Shown here piece by piece: positions 21,877 through 33,630 of a DNA stretch of 64,000 nt. The position numbers and the translations under genes are program-made. The notes under the pieces were generated by a model that ran no database searches, was not told the origin of the DNA, and worked only from the letters and a program-made list of their open reading frames with translations. The stretch is from contig NC_057808.1 of NCBI RefSeq assembly GCF_018294505.1, forward strand, positions 226,669,684 to 226,733,683, given 5' to 3'. Within the stretch, counting starts at the first letter, position 1; each line of letters opens with the position of its first letter. Source of the DNA: Triticum aestivum (Eukaryota; Streptophyta; Magnoliopsida; Poales; Poaceae).

Positions 21877-24680
21877 TTCCTACTCGTCCTCGAGTAGGTA
21901 AATGATAAAAAACAGAATTTTTGATGTGGAATGCTACCTAGCATATTCTTCAATGTAATTTTCTTTATTGTGGCATGAATGCAGATCCGAAAGATTCAAG
22001 ATAAAAGTCTAGTATTGACATGAAAATAATAATACTTCAAGCATACTAACCAAGCAATTATGTCTTCGCAAAGTGACATAGCCAAAGAAAGCTCATCCCT
22101 ACAAAATCATATAGTTTGGCCATGCTTCATTTTCTTCACACAAGAATGCTCTCATCTTGCACAACCCCGATGACAAGCCAAGCAATTGTTTCATACTTTA
22201 GTAATCTCAAACTTTTTTCAACTTTCACGCAATACATGAGCGTGAGCCATGGATATAGCACTATGGGTGGAATAGAATATGATGATGGGGGTTGTGTGGA
22301 GAAGACAAAAAAGGAGAAAGTCTCACATTGACGCGACTAATCAATGGGCTAGGGAGATGCCCATCAATTGATGTCAATGCAAGGAGCAGGGATTGCCATG
22401 CAACGGATGCACTAGAGCTATAAATGTATGAAAGCTCAACAAAAGAAACTAAGTGGGTGTGCATCCAACTTGCTTGCTCACGAAGACCTAGGGCATTTGA
22501 GGAAGCCCATTGTTGGAATATACAAGCCAAGGTCTATAATGAAGAAATTCCCACTAGTATATGAAAGTGACAAAACAAGAGACTCTCTATCATAAAGATC
22601 ATGGTGCTACTTTGAAGCACAAGTGTGGAAAAAGGATAGTAGCATTGTCCCTTTTTATTTCTCCTTTTTTTGGGACTTCTCTTTTTTTTGGCCTTTCTCT
22701 TTTTTTGGCACAATGCTCTATTAATAATGATCATCACACTTCTATTTATTTACAACTCAATGATTACAACTCGATACTAGAACAAAATATGACTCTATAT
22801 GAATGCCTCCGGCGGTGTACCGGGATGGGCAATGAATCAAGAGTGACATGTATGAAATAATATGCATGGTGGCTTTGCACAAATATGATGTCAACTACAT
22901 GATCATGCAAGGCAATATGACAATGATGAAGCATGTCATAATAAACAGAACGGTGGAAAGTTGCATGGCAATATATCTTGGAATGGCTATGGAAATGCCA
23001 TAATAGGTAGGTATGGTGGCTGTTTTGAGGAAGATATAAGGAGGTTTATGTGTGATAGAGCGTATCGTATCACGGGGTTTGGATGCACCGGCGAAGTTTG
23101 CACCAACTCTCATGATGAGAAAGGGCAATGCACGGTACCAAAGAGGCTAGCAATGATGGAAGGTTGAGAGTACATATAATCCATGGACTCAACATTAGTC
23201 ATAAAGAACTCACATACTTATTGCAAAAATCTACAAGTCATCGAAAACCAAGAACTATGCGCATGCTCCTAGGGGGGTAGATTGGTAGGAAAAGACCATC
23301 GCTCGTCCCCGACCGCCACTCATAAGGATGACAATCAAAGAACACCTCATGTTTCAAATTTGTTACACAACGTTTACCATACGTGCATGCTACAGGACTT
23401 GCAAACTTCAACACAAGTATTTCTCAAATTCACAACTACTAAATTAGCACAACTTTAATATCACTATCTCCATATCTCAAAACAATCATCAAGTATCAAA
23501 CTTCTCTTAGTATTCAATGCACTTATATGAAAGTTTTTATTATATCCAACTTGGATGCTTATCATATTAGGACTAATTTTATAGCCAAAGCAAATTACCA
23601 TGCTGTTCTAAAGGACTCTCAAAACGATATAAGTGAAGCATGAGAGATCAAATATTTCTATGAAATAGAACCACCATCGTGCTCTAAAAGATATAAGTGA
23701 AGCACTAGAGCAAAACTATATAGCTCAAAAGATATAAGAGAAGCACAAAGAGTATTCTAATAAATTCCGATTAATGTTTGTCTCTCCCAAAAGGTGTGTA
23801 TAGAAAGGATGATTGTGGTAAACTAAAAAGCAAAGACTCAAATCATACAAGACCCTCCAAGCAAAACACATATCATGTGGTGAATAAAAATATAGCTCCA
23901 AGTAAAGTTACCGATGGATGAAGACAAAAGAGGGGATGCCTTCCGGGGCATCCCCAAGCTTAGGCTTTTTGGCTGTCCTTGGATTTTACCTTGGGGTGCC
24001 TTGGGCATCCCCAAGCTTAGGCTCTTGCCACTCCTTGTTCCATAATCCATCAAATCTTTTACCCAAAACTTGAAAACTTCACAACACAAAACTCAACGGA
24101 AAATCTCATGAGCTCCGTTAGCGAAAGAAAACAAAACACCACTTCAAGGTACTATAATGAAATCATTCTTTATTTGTATTGGTGTTAAAACTACTGTATT
24201 CCAACTTCTCTATGGTTCATAAACTCCATTACTAGCCACAGATTCATCAAAATAAGCAAACAACACACGAAAAACAAAATGTGTCAAAAACAGAACAGTC
24301 TGTAGTAATCTGTATCTAACGCAAACTTCTGTAATTCAGAAAAATCTACTAAAATAGGACGACCTAGATAATTTGTTTATTGATCTACTGCAATTGGAAT
24401 CAGTATTTTATCACGTTCTGGTGATTTTTAACAATTGTTTTCGTGAGCAGAAAGTTTCTGACTTTTTCAGCAAAATGAAATAACTATCATCCAAGAAGAT
24501 CCTATAGGTTTTACTTGGCACAAACACTAACTAAAACACAAAAACAAATCTAACCAGAGGCTAGGTCAAGTATTTATTGCTAAACAGAACCAAAAAGCAA
24601 GAAACAAAAATAAAATTGGGTTGCCTCCCAACAAGCGCTATCGTTTTACGCCCCTAGCTAGGCATAATTTTTATTGATGC
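21877..24680 (-). other. Element C non-coding interior
   Basis: About 2.8 kb with no supported ORF, aligning with both interior parts of B. Two polypurine-like motifs (gcatccccaagcttaggc) lie at 23948-23965 and 24005-24022. The sequence near 23785-23800 is the empty counterpart of the solo-LTR insertion site in B. Confidence 0.6.
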
Positions 24681-25930
24681 TCACAAGGATGATAATAACT
24701 GAAACACAAAGAGAGCATCATGAAACATGTGACAAACACATCTAAGTCTAACATACTTCCTATGCATAGGCATCTTATAGGCAAACAAATTATCAAGGCA
24801 AGCAAAAACTAGCATATGCAAGGAAGCGGGAAGAAACAATAGCAATCTCAACATAACGAGAGGTAATTTAGTAACATGAAAATTTCTACAACCATATTTT
24901 CCTCTCTCATAATAATTACACGTGGGATCATATTTAAATTCAACAATATATCTATCACATAAAATTTTCTCTACATGATCCACATGCATGCAAAGTTGAC
25001 ACTCTTCCAAAATAGTGGGAATATCATTAACTAAAGTCATGACCTCTCCAAACCCACTTTTATGAAAAACTTCATAAGATTGAGCATTCTCCAAATATGT
25101 GGGATCTAAAGTTGACACTCTTCCAAACCCACTTTCTATATTATTGCAAACATTATTATCAATCTCATATTCATCATGGGGCTTAACTAAATTTTCAAGA
25201 TCATAAGAAGAATCACCCCAATCATGATCATTGCAACAAGTAGTGGACATAGCAAAACTAGCATCCCCGAGCTTAGGGTTTTGAATATTATTAGCACAAT
25301 TGACATCAAGAGAATTTATAGTAACATCATTGCAATCATGCTTTTCATCGAAGGAACTTCCAAGTATGGGTGCAATAGCAACGATCTCATGTTTAACATA
25401 AGGAACTATAGCAAATTCATCTTCATAAATATTGGCATCATGGCTACAAGAATAGCAAGCATCATGTTCATCAAGGGATATTTCAATCAAATCATCGGAA
25501 TCATCATTATCTATAGATTCATGCATATCATTATTTTCTTCAGAAACAACGGTCATTCTTTCAATAAATTCTTTGACATAGACATTATGATCATAGTTTT
25601 CATAGCAATTTGTTCAATATCGCAGTAACTATAAACACCCTTTGCATAAGAAGATGAGATTTCATTATCATTAAACTCAAATAGGTAGGGAAGGTGTTTT
25701 TTAGGGTTCTTAGAGAAACAAGTAAAATCACAAATTTCACAAAGATTCCAAGCATAACACAACAATATGTTTATTTGATCCCATAAGAGTCTCCCTTTTT
25801 CTGACAAACGGTGACGCACAAAATGAGCATGCTCATCTAAAGATTTCCCATCAACTAGGCTAGTTGGGGTTTCAGCACGAGTGCATAAGGATCGAAGATG
25901 ATCCAAGTAGAACACTTTAAGTGGATCCAT
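24681..25930 (-). pseudogene. Unknown ORF of element C, one frameshift
   Basis: Two overlapping frames make one reading unit. The first (25930 down to 25553) starts MDPLKVFYLDHLRSLCTRAE and contains SLDEHAHFVRHRLSEKGRLLW. The second (25556 down to 24681, 291 residues) is Asp/Glu/Asn-rich with many Cys and His. The switch comes from a small indel near 25590-25610. The C-terminal 60 residues hold two hydrophobic runs (LPLVMLRLLLFLPASLHMLVF and a run near the very end) among basic residues, possibly membrane-associated. There is no gag, protease or polymerase motif. I do not know its function. It occupies the place where element B carries a gag-like ORF. Unbroken ancestral length is about 415 residues. 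Confidence 0.55.
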
Positions 25931-26146
25931 ATCAATAGATTTTTAGCAAGCAAAGATGCAAGCAAATAGAAGGCACATGGAAACACAAACAAAGATACAT
26001 ATGGGAGGAAGGCGAACGAAAAAGGGCGAATAAAACGGAAAATGTGAAGTGGGGGAGAGGAAAATGAGAAGCAAATGGCAAATAATGTAATGCGAGGGAT
26101 AAGAGTTTGTGATGGGTACTTGGTATGTCTTGACTTGTGCGTAGAC

Positions 26147-26164
26147 TCCCCGGCAACGGCGCCA
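26147..26164 (-). promoter_or_regulatory. Primer binding site of element C (tRNA-Asp)
   Basis: In element sense TGGCGCCGTTGCCGGGGA, a full match to the expected tRNA-Asp complement, 11 bases inside the LTR. Confidence 0.85.
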
Positions 26165-26175
26165 GAAATCCTTCT

Positions 26176-27764
26176 TGCTACCTCTTGAGCATGTGTTGGT
26201 TTTCCCTTGAAGAGGAAAGGGTGATGCAGCAAAGTAGTGTAAGTATTTCCCTCAGTTTTTGAGAACCAAGGTATCAATCTAGTAGGAGGCCACATGCAAG
26301 TCCCTCGTACCTACACAAACAAATAAGAACCTTGCAACCAATGCGATAAAGGGGTTGTCAATCCCTTCACGGACATTTGCAAAAGTGAGATCTGATAGAG
26401 ATGATAAGATAATATTTTTGGTATTTTTATGATAAAGAGTGAAAGTAAAGAACGCAAAGTAAAATACACGGCGCCAGAAATAGCTAGTTGACGGGAGATT
26501 AATATGATGGAAAATAGACCCGGGGGCCATAGGTTTCTCTAGTGGCTTCTCTCAAGATAGCATAAGTATTACGGTGGGTGAACAAATTACTGTCGAGCAA
26601 TTGATAGAATTGAGCATAGTTATGAGAATATCTAGGCATGATCATGTATATAGCATCACGTCCGCAACAAGTAGACCGACTCCTGCCTGCATCTACTACT
26701 ATTACTCCAGACATCGACCGCTATCCAGCATGCATCTAGAGTATTAAGTTCATAAGAACAGAGTAACGCATTAAGCAAGATGACATGATGTAGAGGGATA
26801 AACTCAAGCAATATGATATAAACCCCATCTTTTTATCCTCGATGGCAACAATACAATACGTGTCGTTTCCTCTACTATCACTGGGATCGAGCAACGCAAG
26901 ATTGAACCCAAAGCTAAGCATTTCTCCCATTGCAAGAAAGATCAATCTAGTAGGCCAAACCAAAATGATAATTCGAAGAGATTTGCAAAGATAACCAATC
27001 ATACATAAAAGAATTTAGAGAAGATTCAAATATTATTCATAGATAATCTTGATCATAAACCCACAATTCATCGAATCTCGAGAAACACACCGCAAAAAAG
27101 AGTTACATCGAATAGATCTCCAAGAAGATCGAGGAGAACTTTGTATTGATATCTAAAGAGAGAAGAAGAAGCCATCTAGCTAATAACTATGGACCCGAAG
27201 GTCTGTGGTAAACTACTCACAAATCATCGGAGAGGCTATGGTGTTGATGTAGAAGCCCTCCATGATCGATGCCCCCTCCGACGGAGCGCCAGAAAAGGCC
27301 CCAAGATGGGATCTCACAGGTACAGAAGGTTGCGGCGGTGGAAATAGGGTTTCGTGGTGCTCCTCGATGGTTTCGGGGTACGTAGGTATATATAGGAGGA
27401 AGAAGTAGGTCGGTGGAGCCATGAGGGGCCCACGAGGGTAGGGGCGCGCCTAGTGGGGCAGGCGCGCCTCCCTGCCTCGTGGCCTCCTCGTTGATTTCTT
27501 GACGTCCACTCCAAGTCCTCTGGATCACGTTTGTTCCAAAAATCACGCTACCGAAGGTTTCATTCCGTTTGGACTCCGTTTGATATTCCTTTTCTGCGAA
27601 ACACTAAAATATGCAAAAAAACAACAATTCGCACTGGGCCTTGGGTTAATAGGTTAGTCCCAAAAATAATATAAAAGTGTATAATAAAGCCCATTAAACA
27701 TCCAAAACAGAATATATAATAGCATGGAGCAATCAAAAATTAAAGATACGTTGGAGACATATCA
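26176..27764 (-). repeat. Element C 5' LTR (right copy)
   Basis: Pairs with 20274-21859. Plus-strand end GGAGACATATCA is one base different from the left LTR. A TATATATA box at 27387-27394 marks the probable promoter. Confidence 0.85.
27387..27394 (-). promoter_or_regulatory. TATA box in the C 5' LTR
   Basis: TATATATA on the minus strand, kept at the same LTR position in the LTRs of B and C. Confidence 0.5.
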
Positions 27765-27769
27765 CTCAC

Positions 27770-28653
27770 CGCCGTGCGTGAGTAATCCCATCGTAGGCTT
27801 GCTAGACTGTGATGGGTTGGATGAGATTTGCCATGTAATCGAGTTTGTTTTGTTAGGGTTTGATCCCTAGTATCCATTATGTTCTAGATGTTGCTATGAC
27901 TTTGCTATGCTCAATGCTTGTCACTAGGGCCCGAGTGCCATGATTTCAGATCTGAACCTATTATCTTTTCATGAATATATGTGAGTTCTTGATCCTATCT
28001 TGCAAGTCAATAGTCACCTACTATGTGTTATGATCCGACAACCCCGAAGTGACAATAATCGGGACCTCCCGGTGATGACCGTAGTTTGAGGAGTTCATGT
28101 ATTCACTAAGTGTTAATGCTTTGGTCCGATACTCTATTAAAAGGAGGCCTTAATATCCCTTAGTTTCCAATAGGACCCCGCTGCCACGGGAGGGTAGGAC
28201 AAAAGATGTCATGCAAGTTCTTTTCCATAAGCATGTATGACTATATTCGGAATACATGCCTACATTACATTGATGAACTGGAGCTAGTTCTGTGTCACCC
28301 TATGTTATAACTGTTGCATGAGGAATTGCATCCAACATAATTATCCATTATTGATCCATTGCCTACAAGATTTTCACATATTGATCTTTGCTTAGTTACT
28401 TTTCCGTTGCCACTGTTACGATTGCTGCAAAAACTGCTACTGTTACTTTTGCCACCGTTACCGCTACTTCCATACTACTTTGCTACTAAATACTTTGTTG
28501 CAGATATTAAGTCTTTCAGGTGTGGTTGAATTGACAACTCAACTGCTAGTACTTGAGAATATTCTTTGGCTCCCCTTGTGTCGAATCAATAAATTTGGGT
28601 TGAATACTCTACCCTCGAAAACTGTTGCGATCCCCTATACTGGTGGGTTATTA
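27770..28653 (+). repeat. Element A 3' LTR, second part
   Basis: Continues the LTR after the CTCAC duplication. It includes the 426 bp (27968-28393) missing from the 5' LTR. The last bases are GGGTTATTA instead of ...TCA, a mutation in the terminal CA. Confidence 0.85.
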
Positions 28654-28658
28654 GTAGG
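28654..28658. repeat. Target site duplication GTAGG, right copy (element A)
   Basis: Matches 3163-3167 and closes the nested stack. Confidence 0.85.
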
Positions 28659-28833
28659 CTAGCTACGGTGCGAGCTATAGTACTTGCAAAACACTCACCG
28701 AAGAGAAACGTTGGGGCTGATGAGCTCGTGGTACGCTTATAGGTCTGATCCGTCATCGATCGGCCAATAGCCCAAGCTCCTAAAACTGTAGGCTTAGCGA
28801 TCGATCAGACAATAGTCGACACGGATACATTCA

Positions 28834-29128
28834 GGCCTCATTTGGTTCATAGGGTAGCAATAGGAAAGTCATAGGAAGTGAGATGACATGTATCGTAAAT
28901 CCTATGAGTAAGAATAGGAAAGGAGATGCCCTTTGATTCACATCATATGATTTTTGTTCATTGAGTCTAGGCTAATGTTTATTTTCCTATGAAATGTGGA
29001 GGATAGGAAGAATTCCTCCATAGGAATATAATTCCATTCCTATAAACCAAAGGGCTCTACAGAAATTTTTCCTGTAGAAATCCTATCCTATGAAATTCCT
29101 ACAAGATTCCTCTAAACCAATGGAGGCC
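28834..29128. mobile_element. Tourist/Harbinger-like MITE
   Basis: Terminal inverted repeats GGCCTCATTTGGTT and, reversed from the right end, GGCCTCCATTGGTTTAG. TCA flanks both sides (28831-28833 and 29129-29131), a 3 bp duplication typical of Harbinger elements. The interior (295 bp in total) is AT-rich and non-coding, with many 'cctatgaaat' blocks. Confidence 0.75.
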
Positions 29129-29376
29129 TCACATTAATAGCGAGCAAAATTGGCATGTACTTGTAACATGCGTGAATGTGTAATTTTTTTGTTGGAAGCG
29201 TGAATGTGTAGTGACATCGTACTTTCGGAGTGGCTACAGAGAGTGTGTACGTGTGCTAGAGGGGTTGTGGGATGGAGAGAGATCTAGAGAGAGAAATACC
29301 CTCTTTCTACTCCTAATCGTTAGATTGACAGAGGATATTTTTTGAGAACACAAAATCATAGCAGTACAGAGATGTA

Positions 29377-29436
29377 CTCCCTCCGTTCCAAAATAGATGA
29401 CTCAACTTTGTACTACTAACTTTGAAACGGAGGGAG
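29377..29436. mobile_element. Short Stowaway MITE
   Basis: 60 bp hairpin with ends CTCCCTCCGTTCCAAA and the near-perfect inverse TTTGAAACGGAGGGAG, flanked by TA (29375-29376 and 29437-29438). The CTCCCTCCGT end is diagnostic of grass Stowaway elements. Confidence 0.85.
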
Positions 29437-29444
29437 TAAAAATC

Positions 29445-29840
29445 CTAGGCGAGCTAGTTTATCCTAGTGGGTTTCAGTGATATGACGTGGTATATTTCCG
29501 TCCAGTCTTCGTGTGTGGCAACGGTATTGCGGGTACAGTAAGTTTTCTTGAAGAAGCAGAATTCAATGAAGTCATGATGGTTCCTTCGTCCGACCAACTT
29601 ACAGTGGGAAAGGTTGGGCCTGCGCTACGACCGGGGTGGACCAGGATAATTTTGTGCATGGCAGGTGGACCAGGATGGTTGACGTCTCACATGTTGGCGA
29701 ATGAAAGTATTCTTTCCGATATAGAGGACGAGCAACGATTATTCATTATTGTTTATTTTTGATGAAAGCTATTGTCTCCACTGTTACGACGGAGGAGTGT
29801 GAAACACGGCAGCCCAGTAAACTTGGCATGTGCACAACTC
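29445..29840. repeat. Direct-repeat unit R1
   Basis: Shares ordered blocks with 34250-34640 ('gaattcaa.gaagtcatgatggttcctt', 'gtggaccaggatggt', 'gtattctttccgatat') and its edges with 31065-31180 ('gtttcagtgatatgac'). There is no ORF of interest. Confidence 0.55.
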
Positions 29841-30222
29841 CCTCCTTCCTGATGTAATACTACCATAGTGTTGACTATAAGGTTGGCTATAAGTTTACAA
29901 CTTTTCCTCACTTTCTCTCTATCTATTTCCTCTCAAATGTTTTTTACCTTTCTTTTTTTAGACACAATTGTTTTTTTATACCTCTTTTTTTAGAATTAGT
30001 TTTTTATACCTAGGAGCACGTGTAGAGATAGGCTCTTGCAGAGCCCACTCCTTGACTTTATGCCTCTCTCTCCTCCACATAAGCGGGCTTATAGCCCAGT
30101 ATTTTACTAGTACTACTTGCTATGAATACGGGCAGCTGGCGTCTGAGGGGGGAGCGCGCGTAGGAGGGGGAGGGGTTTTCTGGTGGGCCAGGGTGGTCAG
30201 AAGCGGGCTTGGAAGTGGTCCG

Positions 30223-30698
30223 TGTCGGTGTCAAAACTGGCGGATCTTGAGTAAGGGGTCCCGAACTGTGCATCTAAGGTCGATAGTAACAGGAGATGGG
30301 GGACACGATGTTTACCCAGGTTCGGGCCCTCTTGATGGAGGTAATACCCTACTTCCTGCTTGATTGATCTTGACGAATATGAGGATTACAAGAGTTGATC
30401 TACCACGAAATCGTAATGGCTAAACCCTAGATGTCTAGCCTATATGATTATGTGTTTTTTCTCTCTACGGACTAAACCCTCCGGTTTATATAGACACCGG
30501 AGAGGCCTAGGGTTGTACAGAGTCGGTTTACAGAGGAAGGAATCTTCATATCCGAACGCCAAGCTTGCCTTCCACGCAAAGGAGAGTCCCATCCGGACAC
30601 GGGAGGAAGTCTTCTGTCTTGTATCTTCATGGCCCATCAGTCCGGCCCACGTCATATAGCCCGGACGCCCGAGGACCCCTTAATCCAGGACTCCCTCA
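30223..30698 (+). mobile_element. Solo LTR, 476 bp, with GTCCG duplication
   Basis: Begins TGTCGGTGTCAAAACTGG and ends CCAGGACTCCCTCA. GTCCG flanks both sides (30218-30222 and 30699-30703). It contains the 'acccaggttcgggccctct' block seen in many Triticeae LTRs. There is no internal coding region, so only the recombined LTR is left. Strand is given by the usual sense of this LTR type. The family is not assigned. Confidence 0.8.
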
Positions 30699-30703
30699 GT
30701 CCG

Positions 30704-31239
30704 GACTCCCGCATGGCCCATCTCCCATTATCACCATATATATTTTGGAGTCTGTGCGCGGTGGGCGGGCGATCTCTTCTCCCTCCCTCGTCTCTCTCTT
30801 CTCAGTCGACGCCCGCCGAGGGATTAGATTTTGGCTATCAACGCTTTATTCAATTGCAGTCCCACATGTTATTGAAAATGCAAGACAACGCGTGTCCCCT
30901 CTGGTGAGCGGCGTGCGAACCAGACTGTTGGGGGTGCAACGCAAACGTGATGCGTACGAGTCGCAAGTGTGCCGCCTTTTCCTTTTGAACTTGCAAAGCG
31001 TAACATTTTCGTGCAATCGATCGATAGAAATCCAGAACAAAATGACAAGGGCGGGGCTTTCCCACGCATTAGGCGGGCTAGTTTCAGTGATATGACATGC
31101 TACAGTGCCGTCCACTTGCTCCATTTTTATGTAAGCAACAGTCTACACTCTTACGTGGGAGGAGTGCGAAACACGACGGATCTGATTTTGATCGAGGGAT
31201 AACTGTTCCCTGCGAAATAATGGAGCACTGTTAGCGATT
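30704..31239. other. Unassigned stretch
   Basis: Several overlapping short ORFs but no domain or codon pattern to support a gene. The end (31065-31180) is a shortened copy (R2) of the R1 repeat. Confidence 0.35.
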
Positions 31240-31504
31240 ATAGCATGATAGTTAGGGCATCTCCAGCGCTGGCCCACAAATTTACACCGGCATTTGTGCG
31301 AGGACACTGATGCTAGAGGATTCCATCCAATGCTACCCGCATACCTTTCGACAACTATATGAACTAACCGGACAAAATTCGTGCAAACAAAGCAAAATTC
31401 AAATTAATCGGATGAAATTCGTTACATTTCGAAAACTTTTCCTATAAACTGGACGAAATTCATTACATATTTCGCACAAACTGTACTAAAACCTACTATA
31501 AAAC

Positions 31505-31639
31505 CTAATATAAACGATCGCCAGCGCCCGACCACCATGTCTGGCCATGAGCCCCGAGAACGCCGGCCATTGCCTTTGCCTCCTCCTCATCCGCCTCGGC
31601 TTTGTCCAGCTCCGCCTCGATAACCTCCTCCTCCGTAGC
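31505..31639 (-). pseudogene. Acidic gene fragment
   Basis: On the minus strand an open frame reads ATEEEVIEAELDKAEADEEE and continues to GAHGQTWWSGAGDRLY before TAG at 31505. Acidic tails of this kind occur in proteins captured by grass DNA transposons. A sequence like 'gggcatctccagcgctgg' at 31257 resembles a DNA-transposon end. No start or partner exon could be defined. Confidence 0.3.
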
Positions 31640-31879
31640 ACAAGGTTCTGAAGATTTCCGCCTTCACGTCACCGTCAAGGGGCTAATCGGCCGCCAATGT
31701 TTACCCCACCAAGCTTGGCGTCGACTGAGTGGAGGAGCGGTGGCCTTCCTGGGACCAGAGCGGCGGTGACCTACCGTGTACTATTCTTCCTCGCTGCCGG
31801 TTGCGCCCGCGCATGCGCGCCGGCTTCGTGGTCGTGGCGGCGGAGGGCGGCCGGGGGGGAGCCGGCGATGTCCTTCATC

Positions 31880-32030
31880 TTCTCCTACCACAGTCGTCCA
31901 AGAGAGCTTTGGAGCGCACCTGGAGCGGAGCCGCCGACGTCCTTGGTCTGCTCCTGCAACAGTATGTCCAAGAGAGCTTTGGAGCACGAGGAGGCCATGG
32001 TTGGAGTGGTGCCGACAGAAGGAAGGGACC
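31880..32030. repeat. Two-copy tandem repeat, about 72 bp
   Basis: 'gtccaagagagctttggagc' occurs at about 31896 and 31967, within longer similar blocks. The area is GC-rich and contains overlapping open frames in several phases, none of which I can support as a gene. Confidence 0.5.
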
Positions 32031-32149
32031 GAAGGAGAATGAGTGTGGGTCTTTAGCTATGGCTGGGAGCTGGGGCTCAAGTTAATATAGTGGGCGAATG
32101 GTAATGAGCCGCGGCAGACGGATGGATGGCTGGCGCCAGAGTAGGTTCG

Positions 32150-32550
32150 TCGGCAGCCATGTGTCATTGATGTGGGCGGCAGACGGAGGGATGGCCGTGG
32201 TGTCGTTAACGCAGAGCAGTCGCTTGCACCGGGATGCCGCGCGGGAGGCACTCTCTCTGCTGTCGCGCTGCTGCAATGCTGACGCTAGTGAGAGGTCGCG
32301 TCGGGCGTGAATGCGGACGCTGCTTCAGTGACTTAACTGCAGGTGCAGTTGGGTCACTGACATGTGGGCCCAATAGGCATCTGGCCTGCATGTTAGTGAC
32401 ACACCAACTGCACCTGTAGTTAAGTCCCGTGAATGCAGCATTTATGTTCTAGAGAGACGGTGACCGTTTCAGGAGGGAAGCGCGCGCTAGCGATGGAAGG
32501 GGTTTCGGTAGGCTAGGGCGGTCAGACGCTAGCGTGGTGGTAAAATGTGA
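32150..32550. repeat. Direct-repeat unit R4, homologous to 35080-35370
   Basis: Shares 'tcgcgctgctgca/tcgtgctgcttca', 'agtgagaggtcgc', 'ctgaccgtttca/gtgaccgtttca' and 'gccagggcggt' in the same order with 35080-35370. It is interrupted by the hairpin MITE 32330-32426, which the other copy lacks. Confidence 0.5.
32330..32426. mobile_element. Small hairpin MITE, copy 2
   Basis: Inverted arms: GACTTAACTGCAGGTGCAGT and the reverse complement of the right end, GACTTAACTACAGGTGCAGT. The core contains gtgggccc. It has the same plan as 393-484. It is non-coding. Confidence 0.6.
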
Positions 32551-33600
32551 ACTCATGGATGACGAGCCTTTGAAGCGTATGCGGCACGTATTGACAACCA
32601 GGCATCCATGCAACCACTCTTGTCGCCAGCTAGCCTTTGACGACCACCATTAGACACCACACAACCATGCATAACTTACGAATAATGGACGAATCGGTCA
32701 AACACACACTCGTGTGCAGTGGCACTATGATCGGTCGCTCACGATACATATATAGGTACCATAGTACCCTCTCTAGCTAGGCTGTTTTATAGATTGTCGT
32801 TGTGATGGATGATATACATGAGCAAGGCACCGAGTCATGTCGTCGCGTCGTGTGCAGAGCCATGGCTAATGTCGAGCAGCTCGGCACCCAAGCACGAGTA
32901 TGACCGTTGGTGTTGAGCCAGGTGAATACATGCTCGGTGTTCGCGGAGGCCACCAGCAAACATCTAAACAGTAATGTCAGGCGCCGCCGGGGCGCGCAGG
33001 TGACAGGCTTGCCGTTTGCGTTGCGCCATGAGCTGGACTTTGATTGAGAGGGCGACGTGCATGCATTAGGATGGTTTGACAGTGTGAGCGTGAGTGTCTG
33101 CATGCGTACATGTTACTTGCCTCTATGGACGGTGTGTGCTAATGTGTGCATCACGTATAATATAAAAAAGTCGATTTGTGCATTTAACACAAAGTATTTC
33201 ATTTTCATTTGGATGACGAGTGTGCGTTGCAGCGACGAGTCCGTGGTTTGATTCCTCACATACACATAATTTTGGTTTATCTCTTTCTCCACTGACAGGT
33301 AGGCCCGCATAGATAGATAGATAGATAAAGAACACGAGCTGATGAGGCGCATGCGGACTGTTTGACTTGGTGTTGAGCCAGTGACTGTATAATCACCATA
33401 TCTCGTATAAAATGATCAAAGTGAGCTATCAACACAAGTTCGATGACCGCCAATGCATTTTACTCGGTAATAAATGACTAGGATTGAAGGGGAATCCAAA
33501 TTTCCTTCGTCTTCTGTCCTTGAGCTCTTGACAAACCAATGCACTATACAGTTGTCCGACCACTCCACCCCAGAGCTCTCACCAAGCGTCGTTCAGGCCA
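32551..33600. other. Unassigned stretch with a GATA microsatellite
   Basis: No gene is supported. A short (GATA)n run lies at about 33310-33326. A minus-strand open frame at 32777-33103 has no recognisable domain. Confidence 0.35.
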
Positions 33601-33630
33601 CCACGTCGCACACTAACCAGTAAGGAAGCG

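Larger units (their letters stand above)
20274..27764 (-). mobile_element. Element C: complete non-autonomous gypsy-type element, minus strand
   Basis: Both LTRs are complete (20274-21859 and 26176-27764, about 1.59 kb each) and near-identical. CTCAC flanks both sides (20269-20273 and 27765-27769). In element sense the order is 5' LTR, tRNA-Asp primer site with perfect match, one unknown ORF, long non-coding part, polypurine tract, 3' LTR. The LTRs and non-coding part are of the B family, but the coding module differs. It sits in the 3' LTR of A. Confidence 0.9.
3168..28653 (+). mobile_element. Element A: Athila-like, gag-protease LTR retrotransposon, split by B and C
   Basis: The outer LTR retrotransposon of the stack. 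Its pieces are the 5' LTR (3168-3880 plus 13539-13798), the interior (13799-19777) and the 3' LTR (19778-20273 plus 27770-28653). The 5' LTR begins TGATACGTCTCC and ends in TCA. The final CA of the 3' LTR has become TA. The GTAGG duplication flanks the whole. The interior has a tRNA-Asp-type primer site, a gag ORF, a protease remnant, a separate late ORF and a polypurine tract. No reverse transcriptase or integrase is seen, so the element probably depends on a relative. It resembles the Sabrina/WHAM/Fatima group of Triticeae gypsy elements; the exact family is not assigned. Confidence 0.85.

Noticed and set aside
23938..24030. Possible CRISPR-like or satellite array from the gcatccccaagcttaggc repeats
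   Set aside because: Only two copies per element, matching the element's polypurine tract; no regular spacers and a plant genome.
31257..32100. Complete DNA transposon starting at gggcatctccagcgctgg
   Set aside because: No matching inverted end or target duplication could be found to the right.
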